A stretch of DNA of 32,744 bases, taken from positions 1-32,744 of the IMG/VR virus record IMGVR_UViG_3300017764_000042; one strand, given 5' to 3'. The notes beneath the pieces were generated by a model. It was not told where the DNA came from and did not search any database. It saw nothing but the letters and a program-made list of their open reading frames with translations. The translations under genes were made by a program, and so were the position numbers. Source of the DNA: a virus. This document shows, piece after piece, positions 20,920-31,003 of the stretch. Positions within the stretch are counted from its first letter, which is position 1. Each line of letters starts with the position of its first letter.

Positions 20920-21353
20920 TGGCGGAAAGAGCGATTCAAAGAATAAGTCCTTTAGATTTAAGACGAAATGTTGCAATAGGAGTACCATTCCCATTGGGGG
21001 GTACACCTATATTTAGTAGTACATTTTCAACACAAGAACAGGCGATATCAAATCTAAAATGTTTGTTACTAACAAGAAAAGGTGAAAGACCATTTCAACC
21101 TTTGTTTGGAACAGACCTACCTTCATTTTTATTTGAACAGATTACTGACAAGTTATTAAATGGATTAAGAGATAGTATCTCTGAAGACATAAAATTTTGG
21201 TTACCTTATATTAACATGAAAGATATAACTGTAACAAAAGACGAAGATAGACATACTGTTTTCTTTTCTTTTTCATTTTCAGTTGGGGAAAGTAACGCAA
21301 ACGAGATAATTATATTAGAGATAAGCGAACAAGGTGGACTGTCCATCGCATAA
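20919..21353 (+). CDS. 25: gp25-like baseplate wedge protein
   Basis: 144 residues, the usual size for the gp25/TssE family. NLKCLLLTRKGERPFQPLFGTDLPSFLFE (residues 46-74, shown here as a motif region: RKGERPFQPLFGT at 53-65) is the conserved core. gp25 joins the gp6-gp7-gp53 wedge in the T4 baseplate inner ring. The last strands (FSFSVG...IIILEISEQG) complete the fold. Neighbour order (gp5-like, gp25, gp6) agrees with T4-like phages. Confidence 0.9.
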   Translation: MAERAIQRISPLDLRRNVAIGVPFPLGGTPIFSSTFSTQEQAISNLKCLLLTRKGERPFQPLFGTDLPSFLFEQITDKLLNGLRDSISEDIKFWLPYINMKDITVTKDEDRHTVFFSFSFSVGESNANEIIILEISEQGGLSIA

Positions 21354-21366
21354 GTTAGGGTAAAAT

Positions 21367-23289
21367 ATGCCAGATAAAATTAAAAAAGATGTTAAGTTAG
21401 TAGGGAGAGACTTTGGTAGTATAAGACAAAATCTTATAGACTTTACTAAAACTTACTTCCCACAAACATTTAATGACTTTAACGAATCATCACCTGGTAT
21501 GATGATGTTAGAGTTATCTTCATATGTAGGTGATGTACTATCATATTATACGGATGTACAACTTAGAGAATCTATATTAGAACAAGCACAAGAGAAAAAA
21601 AATATATTTACAATCTCACAAGCGTATGGATATAAACCAAAGCTAAATGTGCCCGCAACAACTACTCTCGCAATGTTTCAATTAGTACCAGCTATTGGTA
21701 GTGGTGCAAATGTAAGACCCGATTGGCGATATGCATTAACCATAAAAGAAGGTGCGATAGTAACTGCAGAATCAAATAGCGAAGTTGAATTTAGTACAAA
21801 TTCAAAAGTTAGATTTAATTATTCGTCTTCATTTGATTCAACTGAAGTATCAGTATACCAAGTTGATGATAGTACAAACTTGCCCGTAAAATATCTACTA
21901 AAAAAATATGTACAAGCCACAAGTGGTAAAGAAAAAACACAAGAGTTTGAATTTGGAACTCCAAAGATATATGACAAAATAAAAATAGCTGATGAAGATG
22001 GTCTTATCGATGTAATCAAAATAACAGATGACGATGGTGAAGAATGGACAAAAGTAGATTATCTTGGACAAGATACTGTATTTGAAGAAAGACCAAACAC
22101 TGCAGCATACTCAATTACATATTCTGCATTCAGCAACGAAACACCCGCACTACTAAAACTAAAAAAAGTTCCTAAAAGATATATTACAAGAGTGACTGAT
22201 GATGGTGAGATACAAGTACAATTTGGAGCAGGAGTATCTTCAGCAGCAGATGAAGAGATACTACCAAACCCAGATAATGTTGGTTCAGCGTTATACAATT
22301 CAAATGGTAATCTAAATCAAGGATTAGACCCATCAAACTTTTTATATTCAAGAACATACGGATTAGCACCAGCGAATCAAACTCTAACTATAACTTATAG
22401 AGTTGGTAAGGGTGTAGAAGATAATGTGATAGCACAAGATTTAAAATCATTAGGCGGTGTTACAATAGAAACTGCAGGAACAGGATTAGATACGGCATTA
22501 TTTAATGAAGCAAAACAATCACTTGCAGTAACAAATGAACGACCTGCAGTTGGTGGTAAGTTTGAAGAAGAGATAGAAGAAGTCAGAGAAAATGCAAGAG
22601 CATATTTTAGCGCACAAAATAGAAATGTTACAAGAGAAGACTATTTAGTAAGAGCATATGCACTACCACCACAATTTGGTTCGGTAGCAAAAGCATTTGT
22701 AGCACCTGACTTTCAAATTAAAACACCACTTGATGATGGGCCACTAACAAACGAAAGTATTTTAAATCCATTAGCAATAAACTTTTATTGTTTAGGTTAT
22801 GACGCAAATAAAAAACTGACAGTTATAAACGCGGCTACTAAACAAAACCTAAGAAATTATTTATCTTATTATAGAATATTAACAGACGCAATCAACATCA
22901 AAGATGGATACATTGTAAATATAGCAATCGACTTTGAAATAGTCGTTAAACCAAATTATAATTCGAATGATATATTACTTAAATGTATAGCAAAGTTAAG
23001 AGACTATTTTAAAATAGAAAAAAGAAGTATTAATCAACCAATATTATTATCAGACCTTTATGTAATGTTAGATGAGGTCGATGGTGTACAAAGTGTCGTA
23101 AGACCTGATAAAGATGGTATAGGTGGTTTACAAGTTACTAACAAGTATGGTGGAACATATTCAAATAAAAGATACGATGTCAAGGGAGCTACACGAAATG
23201 GTGTGGTTTACCCACCAAAAGACCCATCTATATTTGAAGTAAAATATCCTGACCAGGATATTAGAGGTAGAGTAGTACCATTATTTTAA
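21367..23289 (+). CDS. 6: gp6-like baseplate wedge protein (baseplate J family)
   Basis: 640 residues, the expected size for T4 gp6. The N-terminus (RDFGSIRQNLIDFTKTYFP; SPGMMMLELSSYVGDVLSYY) is the classical gp6/baseplate J start. The middle contains NRNVTREDYLVRAYALPPQF, the conserved baseplate J signature region, and the C-terminal part ends in an acidic/Pro-rich tail. gp6 dimers form the inner iris ring that holds the wedges together and rearranges on sheath contraction. It starts 13 bp after gp25. Confidence 0.9.
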   Translation: MPDKIKKDVKLVGRDFGSIRQNLIDFTKTYFPQTFNDFNESSPGMMMLELSSYVGDVLSYYTDVQLRESILEQAQEKKNIFTISQAYGYKPKLNVPATTTLAMFQLVPAIGSGANVRPDWRYALTIKEGAIVTAESNSEVEFSTNSKVRFNYSSSFDSTEVSVYQVDDSTNLPVKYLLKKYVQATSGKEKTQEFEFGTPKIYDKIKIADEDGLIDVIKITDDDGEEWTKVDYLGQDTVFEERPNTAAYSITYSAFSNETPALLKLKKVPKRYITRVTDDGEIQVQFGAGVSSAADEEILPNPDNVGSALYNSNGNLNQGLDPSNFLYSRTYGLAPANQTLTITYRVGKGVEDNVIAQDLKSLGGVTIETAGTGLDTALFNEAKQSLAVTNERPAVGGKFEEEIEEVRENARAYFSAQNRNVTREDYLVRAYALPPQFGSVAKAFVAPDFQIKTPLDDGPLTNESILNPLAINFYCLGYDANKKLTVINAATKQNLRNYLSYYRILTDAINIKDGYIVNIAIDFEIVVKPNYNSNDILLKCIAKLRDYFKIEKRSINQPILLSDLYVMLDEVDGVQSVVRPDKDGIGGLQVTNKYGGTYSNKRYDVKGATRNGVVYPPKDPSIFEVKYPDQDIRGRVVPLF

Positions 23290-23299
23290 AGGTTAAAAA

Positions 23300-25375
23300 A
23301 TGATTTATAGAATATACTCAAATAAAGACACTACAATTTACGAAGACTCAATTCGTAAAGACCAAAATGTTGGTAAAGATGAAATCCTTGAAGTAGGAAA
23401 ATTCGTTGATTCAGACAATACAACCTTACTAGGAAATAGTAGAGCGTTGATAGAATTTGATTTATCGGAAATTTCAAGTTCAATAGTAGATGGTACTATC
23501 ACATCACCACAATACAGACTAAGATTAGAAAATATTGAGAGTAGAGAAATACAAGACAACTATGGTTTATTTGTTTATCCATTAAAAGACTCTTGGGTAG
23601 AGGGGTTAGGTCAAGAGGCAGATGAACCACACCATGAAGAGGCGTGTACTTGGGTAGGTCCTACAACAGGTGGAACTTGGAGTGTGGATGGAGCATTGGT
23701 TGGTGAAGCAAGAGACCCCGACAAAATTAACTCATTAGTATCCTCAATAGACTTTGTATCAGGCCTTGGTGGATTTGAATTAGTAGATAAAGTAAAAGGT
23801 TCAAATGGTGATGAACCATTACTATTTGTTTCTGGTGGTAGAATGGCGATGTCCGCTTCTGAATTTGGTGGTGGTACGGCAAACCTATCGGCGTCATTAG
23901 ATGTAGGACAAATATACAATATAGAGTTTGACTTTAATAGAGAAACATTATCTGGTGTAGATTTTAATGTTGTAAATCCAAGTGGGTCTTTACTAAGCGC
24001 AGACATTGTAGGTTTTCAAGAATCACTAATTTCAACCGCAACATATAAAATGGCATTTACCGCAAGTATGCCAGGCGTACACAAACTACAATATACATTT
24101 TTTGATAATAGTGGAGAGGATGGTTCGGCAGGTTCAATTGATAATTTTTTATTTTTCAAAAAAGAAGATAATAGTTCGCTAGTATTTGACCAGTTTTCTG
24201 TAAATGTTAGTGGAATACCATCTACATATATTATTAACGATACACTTGCAAATTCATCAGCAGTTACAGGTTCTGCATTTATAGCAAATGAAGTTCTTAA
24301 CTTCACCGCATCAGATAATGGTGGCGCAGCTTTAAATAGAAAATTTGATTTACAAGAAAACAGAAACTATACGGCTAGTTTTACAATAGATACGGGAAGT
24401 TTCCCAAGAGAAAATGCTGATGGAACTGCATTAGGTATTGAGTTTGGAATACAAACACCAACGGGTAGATTTGTTGACATCAATGATTATGATAACGCAT
24501 TAAGATATATAACATCAAGTTATACTCCATCTGTAAAATTTACCGCAAGAGAAACAGGTCAACATTTATTTAGATGGACATTCTTCGCAAGTGGAAGTGG
24601 TACACAATCAAGTGGTTCAATAGATAATTTTAAAATAGAATCAACCGACCACGACACAACAGGTTCAGCATTCCACGATACATTATGGGAAGCACATTTT
24701 AACAAAACATCGGGTGGTGGAGCATGGTTTACATCATCATTTAGTGCAGGCACACATTATACACAAAGCTTTTCAAAAGCAACAGAGAATTTAGATATAC
24801 CAGTTACAGAATATGTAAGTGAGTGGTTAAATGGTACACGAGCTAATAATGGATTTATTATTAAAAAATCCAAATCGGATGAAAACTCTAATACAAAGTT
24901 TGGTTCTATAAAATTCTTTTCATCGGATACACACACAATATATCCACCTGTATTAGAAACAAGATGGGACGACTCATCGTTTGTAACAGGTTCATTAGAC
25001 GCTTTAACAGGCGATGATATTATATTGTATATTAAAAATCTACAAAAAGAATATAAACAAGAATCCAAATCTAAAATTAGAGTGTTTGGAAGAGAAAGGT
25101 ATCCTACAAGAACATTCTCATCATCACCATTAAAGACAATAAAATACTTACCAAGTACTTCATATTACTCCATAGTTGATTCTCAAACAGAACAAGTTAT
25201 TATTCCATTTGATACTAACTACACGAAGATAAGTTGTGATAGTAGTGGTAATTATTTTAATTTTTGGTTTGATGGATTACAACCTGAAAGATTTTATAAA
25301 TTCTGTTTTAGAGTTGACCAAGGAAACAATATAAGATATTACGATGACAACTTTTACTTCAAGGTAGTTAGATAA
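23300..25375 (+). CDS. DNRLRE-like tail protein with two inserted jelly-roll repeats
   Basis: 691 residues. The start (RIYSNKDTTIYEDSIRKDQN; SRALIEFDLSEISSS) and a later segment (VTEYVSEWLNGTRANNGFII; FFSSDTHTIYPPVLETRWDD) look like the two halves of one DNRLRE beta-sandwich, normally contiguous. Between them, about residues 150-447 contain two similar domains, each with alternating strands and ending in GSIDNF (278-283 and 439-444). These look like carbohydrate-binding jelly rolls inserted as a tandem pair. The C-terminal 120 residues (RVFGRERYPTRTF; SCDSSGNYFNFWFDGLQPER) are a conserved part in T4-like aquatic phages. Probably baseplate or fibre-attachment structural. Confidence 0.65.
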   Translation: MIYRIYSNKDTTIYEDSIRKDQNVGKDEILEVGKFVDSDNTTLLGNSRALIEFDLSEISSSIVDGTITSPQYRLRLENIESREIQDNYGLFVYPLKDSWVEGLGQEADEPHHEEACTWVGPTTGGTWSVDGALVGEARDPDKINSLVSSIDFVSGLGGFELVDKVKGSNGDEPLLFVSGGRMAMSASEFGGGTANLSASLDVGQIYNIEFDFNRETLSGVDFNVVNPSGSLLSADIVGFQESLISTATYKMAFTASMPGVHKLQYTFFDNSGEDGSAGSIDNFLFFKKEDNSSLVFDQFSVNVSGIPSTYIINDTLANSSAVTGSAFIANEVLNFTASDNGGAALNRKFDLQENRNYTASFTIDTGSFPRENADGTALGIEFGIQTPTGRFVDINDYDNALRYITSSYTPSVKFTARETGQHLFRWTFFASGSGTQSSGSIDNFKIESTDHDTTGSAFHDTLWEAHFNKTSGGGAWFTSSFSAGTHYTQSFSKATENLDIPVTEYVSEWLNGTRANNGFIIKKSKSDENSNTKFGSIKFFSSDTHTIYPPVLETRWDDSSFVTGSLDALTGDDIILYIKNLQKEYKQESKSKIRVFGRERYPTRTFSSSPLKTIKYLPSTSYYSIVDSQTEQVIIPFDTNYTKISCDSSGNYFNFWFDGLQPERFYKFCFRVDQGNNIRYYDDNFYFKVVR

Positions 25376-25950
25376 TGGCAATACGAGATATAAATAGAAA
25401 TGTTAGAGGACAGATAGTTTCATACCCATTAACACAAGAAGGGATGTTATATGGTAATGTATTCTTTGTCGATAAAGACGATGGAACTCAAAGTAAAGTA
25501 GCCAGATATCTAAACATTGATGTTGCAAATAATTTAGATGTAGAAATTAAAGAATTATCTTTTGCACAAAGAAGTATTAACCCAAGACAGATTGCAAGAA
25601 CAAGAGCATTTTGGGGAAGTAACATCTCAAACCCATTAACAAGTGGTCAATCGAATTATTTTACAACGGCAGTATTTACTCCAATCCAAGGTACAACAAT
25701 TACTGGTGGAAATATTCCATGGCCACCATACTCAGATGACCCAGACGGACAAAGACGACCACTAAACTATGGTAGACCTGGCGATGTATATCCACCATTG
25801 GGTTCTAACGGACAAGCAACAAGTGGTAACTCAACTAGCTCAGGTTTAGGTGCTGCAGGAAATGTAAGTGGTGGAAGTATTGGTAATACTGTTGCAACTG
25901 GTGGTGGAATTTTTGGAGGCGGAAGTGGGCAAGGTTACGATAGTGATTAA
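25375..25950 (+). CDS. structural protein with Gly/Ser-rich tail
   Basis: 191 residues. The first 80 (MAIRDINRNVRGQIVSYPLT; VARYLNIDVANNLDVEIKEL) are beta-rich and the rest is Gly/Ser/Asn/Pro-rich without clear fold, like a flexible linker or a surface-exposed arm. Its ATG overlaps the TAA of the preceding gene by one base (taATGg). Unrecognised but inside the baseplate block, so probably structural. Confidence 0.6.
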   Translation: MAIRDINRNVRGQIVSYPLTQEGMLYGNVFFVDKDDGTQSKVARYLNIDVANNLDVEIKELSFAQRSINPRQIARTRAFWGSNISNPLTSGQSNYFTTAVFTPIQGTTITGGNIPWPPYSDDPDGQRRPLNYGRPGDVYPPLGSNGQATSGNSTSSGLGAAGNVSGGSIGNTVATGGGIFGGGSGQGYDSD

Positions 25951-25958
25951 AGGAAAAA

Positions 25959-26543
25959 ATGTTTTATTTTAGAATAGGAAATATTGAAACAACAAATCCT
26001 TGGGAACAACCAAGGTATGATAAATTTAAAGGATGGTGGAACAACTTTAACAAAGAAGTTGACCTATCAGACTATAAAGTTTATTTAGTTGGAGCATTTG
26101 CGGAAAATGTTTATGGAGCAAATATACCAACAATGGATGTTGACATTGTACTAAGAAATGAAGTAAAAGATTATGATAAATTAAAACATATTTTAGACAC
26201 CGCAATGATTATGGGTTTTGAAAGAAATATGTTTATTGATATTAAATGGAGTAATGAAGCATTATGGCAAGAACATTTAGGTATTAGAAAAAAATGTGAA
26301 AGACCATCTAAAGTAAATACTAAATTTAAAAGAATTAAAAATCATAAAAAAAGTATAAAGACATTAAATGGAATTACATTACAAGAAAAGTTTTTACCAA
26401 AAGCATTGGTGGTAAACGAATTAGTTAATGGATTATATGAAATTGAAGGATATGATTATCTTACAATATCAAAAGTAAATAAAAGAATTAGAGAAAAAAC
26501 CTATACTGGTAAATTTTTGGATTTAAAGAATGGCATTAGATAG
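25959..26543 (+). CDS. nucleotidyltransferase-like protein in tail cluster
   Basis: 194 residues. VYLVGAFAENVYG (41-53) followed by MDVDIVL (59-65) resembles the G-x..DxD pattern of Pol-beta-type nucleotidyltransferases (acidic D60, D62), and FIDIKW (92-97) could give the third Asp (D94). The G-to-DxD spacing is a few residues longer than in minimal MNT enzymes. The C-terminal half is basic and helical. If real, it could transfer an NMP to a protein, tRNA or small molecule. It is odd among structural genes, starts 8 bp after the previous stop and overlaps the next gene by 14 bp. Confidence 0.5.
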   Translation: MFYFRIGNIETTNPWEQPRYDKFKGWWNNFNKEVDLSDYKVYLVGAFAENVYGANIPTMDVDIVLRNEVKDYDKLKHILDTAMIMGFERNMFIDIKWSNEALWQEHLGIRKKCERPSKVNTKFKRIKNHKKSIKTLNGITLQEKFLPKALVVNELVNGLYEIEGYDYLTISKVNKRIREKTYTGKFLDLKNGIR

Positions 26544-29500
26544 ATTTTATAATCAAGATGAAGTATTATCAAAGCAAGCTGCGATAGGGCAGATATTTGA
26601 TAACCAAGACCAAGGAACACTTGATGCGAATCAAATACGAGTGCCTTTAAGAGATACCGATATACAAGGTATTCCAGGCGTATCAACACCAAGTGTAGAA
26701 AAACATTACTACGCAGGTTCTTCATTAATATCATCTGAATATAATACACCCATACAAAAGATTGGTGATGAACTTAATGGATACACAATATCTGTTTCAC
26801 CAGAAACGGATGTAAGAAACGCAGGATTTAATCAAGGAACATATAGTGTTGTATATAACTTTTTACATAACTTACCAAATGTAAAAATTTCAGAAATATC
26901 AGGAGACAGAACTGAAGTAAAACTTAAAGGAACTGTGCCAGGCAATCCAAACCAACTTGGTCCAATATCTGATTTATTTTTAAAAAATCAAGCAACCACA
27001 TATAATAGTGGTGATATAGCTCCTAGTTCATTTACAGACCCAGGGTCTGTTTACACTCCATTGATGTTAAATTTAGGTGATAACAATTTAATACCAATAG
27101 TAAACGCAAGATTTGATGGACAAATAGTAGGTGAAGTAGACGCATATCTACAATACCCAATAGGTGATACTGATGGAACAATATTTTTTCCTGTAAACGA
27201 CAGAGCTCTTGAAGCAGGATTAGACACAGATGGTGAAACACCATATCAAACTTTTGCTGAAGTTAAAATAGACTCATATATTAACGCAACCACTAATACC
27301 ACACCTCACTTTGAATTAACAGGTAAGTTTGATGAATTTAAAATAGTTCAAAATGCAGACACAACTTTATCTTGGATTAGAAAAAATTCATTAGGTGACG
27401 CAGTACGCTCAGGTTCTTTACCACCAGATACAGGTGACAGAATAGCAAGAGCAGTTGAAAGAGATGGTATTTGGAATAATGGTCAAGCAGGTGGTGGTGT
27501 TGTAGTTCCAATAGGACAACCATATAATTGGAGTGTTGCATATAGAGCATTAAATCAAGAAGTTGTATCAACAGATGAAGCAATAGTAAAACTTTACAAT
27601 CCATTACCAGACAATATAAATGTTAACGATACTATTGGTGTTTCAGTACAACTTCAAAAAACATACATTGATAAAGTAATTGTATTTAGAGAATTAGAAC
27701 AAGATACTACCGACTTCTTTTCTGACCCTAATTTTAATGTAGACTTAGGTGAGGGGGTTGGAAGTAGTGGTGACTTTGAAACTTGGACATCACTATTAGA
27801 CGCGGGGTCACCTACTCAACAAAAAATTATAGATAGATTTTTTAGCGGTTCTCTTGGAAATGTAAAACTAAACATAGACTATTCTGATTTTAAAAACTTT
27901 ATAAACTTTTCATCAGCAGAAGAACGAGTTGAAAACTTTTATTATAAATTACAAAAAATTGAAGCGTTTGATAGACGAATCGGTGTACTAAATAATGTAA
28001 GTGGTTCTGACGCTCTTACAAATATATCTTCATCAACAAGAAGGAAAGAAGAACTAATAGGTACATTTGATGACTTTGAATATTTCTTATATTATAATCA
28101 TGACGCGAATCTTTACACACATTATTCGTCATCTGCATTTACTATAAATCCATATCCAAAGTCAAGTAGAAATCCTGATGTGTTATATCATAGTACATCA
28201 AGTCAAGGAGCAAACTGGCGAACTGAAACATTGGTAAGCGCATCTTTATATGACGCACAAAATCCTAATAAACTTAGAAGTATAATTCCTGTAAATATAA
28301 ATGATGATAAATTAAATGAAGAATATCAAACATTTGTAGATATGTTAGGTCAACATTTTGATATATCTTGGAACTATATCAAATCATTAACTCAAATAAA
28401 TGAAAGAGAAGAACATCCAAAAGATGGATTAGCTAGTGAGTTAATTGATATAATAGCAAGTTCGTTTGGATGGAAACTATTTAATGGATACTCTGATAGT
28501 GGGTTGTGGAATTATGAGTTTGGTGTTGACCAAACTGGAACCCCACAACAATCAGGTTCTTTATACTCTAAACCAACAAAAGAAATAGTTCAAGAAACTT
28601 GGCGAAGATTATTAAATAATTTACCAGGTATATACAAAACAAAAGGTACTGCTAGGTCATTTAAAACTTTAATATCTTCTTATGGTATACCAAGTTCATT
28701 CCTTAAAATTAGAGAATATGGTGGACCAAGAGTTCAGTCAGACAAAAACAAATATGAACATGAAAGGTATGTTAACAAGTTACAATTAGATGGTAAGAAT
28801 AGAAGTGAACATATTTGGGATAAAATAAATGGATTAAGACCAAAAACTATTGAATATGTTGGAAAGTTACCAACCGCAAATCATAATGTATTTAGATTAA
28901 ATCAGAAAGATGGTGGACAGATTGACTTGCATTGGGACTATGTACAATCAACAAAAAAGGCTAGAGTTAGATTAAGAGGTGGTAGTCCGTTAATACAAAT
29001 AAGTTCATCTTACTTTGATTATATTTTACCAAGAGATGTTGTAATAGGATTTTCATCTGCGTCTGGCGGATATCACTTAGACGCGGCATTTATAGATGAC
29101 TTTGGTGATGTATTACACCACGCAACCGCATCTACTACTGATAATAATTGGAACTTTATTTGGAACTCAAGTGGTTCATCAGATAGTAATAAACTGATGT
29201 CGCCTTATATTGGAACAACATCAACCGCAAGTATTCAAGAAATAAGATACTACAAAAAGAAATTAAGTGCAGAAGTAATACAAGGACACGCAGCAAACAG
29301 AGAGGCATACTTTTCTGATGACAATACAACTGATTTAGATATTGATACTTCATATGAAAATGTTCTTTATAGAATTTTTCCTGATAGTACATTTAAAAGT
29401 GTTAGCGGTTCAATCAGTTCAAGACACCCAAATCAACATTTTACACAATCGGATAGAGGTTTTATATTATCAGCGTCATTTGAACATGGTCAGCCAGAAC

Positions 29501-30921
29501 ATTTATCTGGCGAAGTTGATACATACTTTGTAACAACACCATCAGTAGGTGCATTAAACTTAAACAATAATAAAGTAAGAATAGAATCAGCTTCACTACA
29601 AGGACCATTACAAAGAGATAAGTCTAATGAAGTTAATCAGTACGACCAAGCTCCTCTTGATTCAAATTTGTTAGGAACATATTTTTCAACAACAGACCAA
29701 GTCAATTTTGACATCTACGCATCAGAAGGATATTTTAGTGTCGATGATTTGATTGGTGATACTGATGTTAGAAATATAGATGGATATGATTTATTAGACT
29801 TTAGAGCAAGAAACTATTTTCAAAAATACAATAGAGGTACTGCGTTAAACATACTAATAGGAATGTTATCAAGATATGATATGTCAATCTTTGATAGTAT
29901 GAAACAAATAGTTCCTGCGAGAGCAGATTGGCATAAAGGTATCTTAATAGAACCTCATGTTTTTGAAAGAAACAATTTCAAAAGACCAGACAACATTGAT
30001 TATACACAACATCAATTTGAATCTAATGGTATTAAGGTTTTAAATGTTGTATCAGGTTCATATTTAACTTATACCGCAAGTATTCCACAAGACCCGTTTA
30101 AACCATCAATATACAAGTTTGATGATATGTTATTTTTTAACACCGCATCAGGAGAATATTATACAGGTTCAAATGGTTATTGGGAATATTCACCAACAGG
30201 TTCTACAATATTAGACGCAAGACTATCAAGACACGCATTAGAGCCAAAATATTTTTATTCAACTCAAGAAAGCGCTTCACTTGGAATTACATTTGCAAAT
30301 TCAGCGTCATTCCACTTTGCAAGAGTTCAAGACGATAGATTAACAGGTAATCTCAAAAACTTATTTTTTGAGGGTTGTAAAGTAACAAGTGATTCATTAA
30401 CGACAAATTCACCCGATACACCCGACAATTCACCAGCGGTTCAAATATTTACTACCGACCCCGATGTATTAGTATTCAATACAGATGGATTGGTCAAAGA
30501 AGAAGAAGTTACTGGTAATTTGCCAGATAAGTTAATTAGAGTAGATGACCCTAATAGTTTAGTTGCTATTCTTAAGAATGCACAATCCAAAGGTGACTCG
30601 GCAGTAGCTAGTAAAGCAGATACGATAGTAAGAGCAAATCAAATATTTAGACCACTTCCTATTGGACCGCCTACGAAAGATACACCAAAAACAATTGCAA
30701 GACCAAGAGGAAATGATTCATCAGCGATTATTAGAAACGGAAGAACTGTAAGAGTCAATACCACTGCAATAACTCAAAATGTTTCAAAAGCTGCAACAAG
30801 ACCAATGCGACCAAATGTATTTGGGGGAATATTCAATACATCGAACCCACAAACATCAGGCGCAGCAAGTTCAAATAGTAGGTTAGCAGACTATTTAAGA
30901 AACAATAAAAGGGGTGGTTAG
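26530..30921 (+). CDS. giant baseplate/tail protein with lectin-like domain
   Basis: 1463 residues, the largest gene here. The N-terminal about 680 residues are beta-rich and repetitive. Around 690-725 the pattern WRRLLNNLPGIYKTKGTARS, then FKTLISSYGIP, resembles the Tail_P2_I/gpI-type tail-protein motif. About 770-930 (QIDLHWDYVQSTKKARVRLR; IQEIRYYKKKLSAEVIQGHA) looks like a LamG/concanavalin-type jelly roll, a common sugar-binding element. The C-terminus has a basic, Thr/Asn-rich tail. By size and gene order it may fill the role of T4 gp7 in the baseplate outer ring, or link the tail fibres. Recurrent SGS/SAS turns occur throughout. Confidence 0.65.
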   Translation: MALDRFYNQDEVLSKQAAIGQIFDNQDQGTLDANQIRVPLRDTDIQGIPGVSTPSVEKHYYAGSSLISSEYNTPIQKIGDELNGYTISVSPETDVRNAGFNQGTYSVVYNFLHNLPNVKISEISGDRTEVKLKGTVPGNPNQLGPISDLFLKNQATTYNSGDIAPSSFTDPGSVYTPLMLNLGDNNLIPIVNARFDGQIVGEVDAYLQYPIGDTDGTIFFPVNDRALEAGLDTDGETPYQTFAEVKIDSYINATTNTTPHFELTGKFDEFKIVQNADTTLSWIRKNSLGDAVRSGSLPPDTGDRIARAVERDGIWNNGQAGGGVVVPIGQPYNWSVAYRALNQEVVSTDEAIVKLYNPLPDNINVNDTIGVSVQLQKTYIDKVIVFRELEQDTTDFFSDPNFNVDLGEGVGSSGDFETWTSLLDAGSPTQQKIIDRFFSGSLGNVKLNIDYSDFKNFINFSSAEERVENFYYKLQKIEAFDRRIGVLNNVSGSDALTNISSSTRRKEELIGTFDDFEYFLYYNHDANLYTHYSSSAFTINPYPKSSRNPDVLYHSTSSQGANWRTETLVSASLYDAQNPNKLRSIIPVNINDDKLNEEYQTFVDMLGQHFDISWNYIKSLTQINEREEHPKDGLASELIDIIASSFGWKLFNGYSDSGLWNYEFGVDQTGTPQQSGSLYSKPTKEIVQETWRRLLNNLPGIYKTKGTARSFKTLISSYGIPSSFLKIREYGGPRVQSDKNKYEHERYVNKLQLDGKNRSEHIWDKINGLRPKTIEYVGKLPTANHNVFRLNQKDGGQIDLHWDYVQSTKKARVRLRGGSPLIQISSSYFDYILPRDVVIGFSSASGGYHLDAAFIDDFGDVLHHATASTTDNNWNFIWNSSGSSDSNKLMSPYIGTTSTASIQEIRYYKKKLSAEVIQGHAANREAYFSDDNTTDLDIDTSYENVLYRIFPDSTFKSVSGSISSRHPNQHFTQSDRGFILSASFEHGQPEHLSGEVDTYFVTTPSVGALNLNNNKVRIESASLQGPLQRDKSNEVNQYDQAPLDSNLLGTYFSTTDQVNFDIYASEGYFSVDDLIGDTDVRNIDGYDLLDFRARNYFQKYNRGTALNILIGMLSRYDMSIFDSMKQIVPARADWHKGILIEPHVFERNNFKRPDNIDYTQHQFESNGIKVLNVVSGSYLTYTASIPQDPFKPSIYKFDDMLFFNTASGEYYTGSNGYWEYSPTGSTILDARLSRHALEPKYFYSTQESASLGITFANSASFHFARVQDDRLTGNLKNLFFEGCKVTSDSLTTNSPDTPDNSPAVQIFTTDPDVLVFNTDGLVKEEEVTGNLPDKLIRVDDPNSLVAILKNAQSKGDSAVASKADTIVRANQIFRPLPIGPPTKDTPKTIARPRGNDSSAIIRNGRTVRVNTTAITQNVSKAATRPMRPNVFGGIFNTSNPQTSGAASSNSRLADYLRNNKRGG

Positions 30922-30972
30922 AGAGATAAAATAACAATCATAATAGAAAAATGATTTAAAAATAAAAAAAAC

Positions 30973-30987
30973 TATATTTATATAAGT
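30973..30987 (+). promoter_or_regulatory. ATATTTATATA motif (possible late promoter)
   Basis: TATATTTATATAAG, with TATTTATA at 30975-30982, is 21 bp before the ATG at 31004. It resembles motifs before 1907 and 3747. TATTTATA is the reverse complement of the T4 late-promoter box TATAAATA. No TTTG lies at standard -33 spacing, so a sigma other than the host primary one would be needed. AGAGGAAACAACT before the start is a fair Shine-Dalgarno-like stretch. Confidence 0.35.
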
Positions 30988-31003
30988 AAAAGAGGAAACA
31001 ACT

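Noticed and set aside
23611-24006. 131-codon minus-strand frame within the DNRLRE-like gene
   Set aside because: Antisense to the inserted-domain region, Ser/Pro-rich composition typical of shadows, and no promoter or neighbour support.
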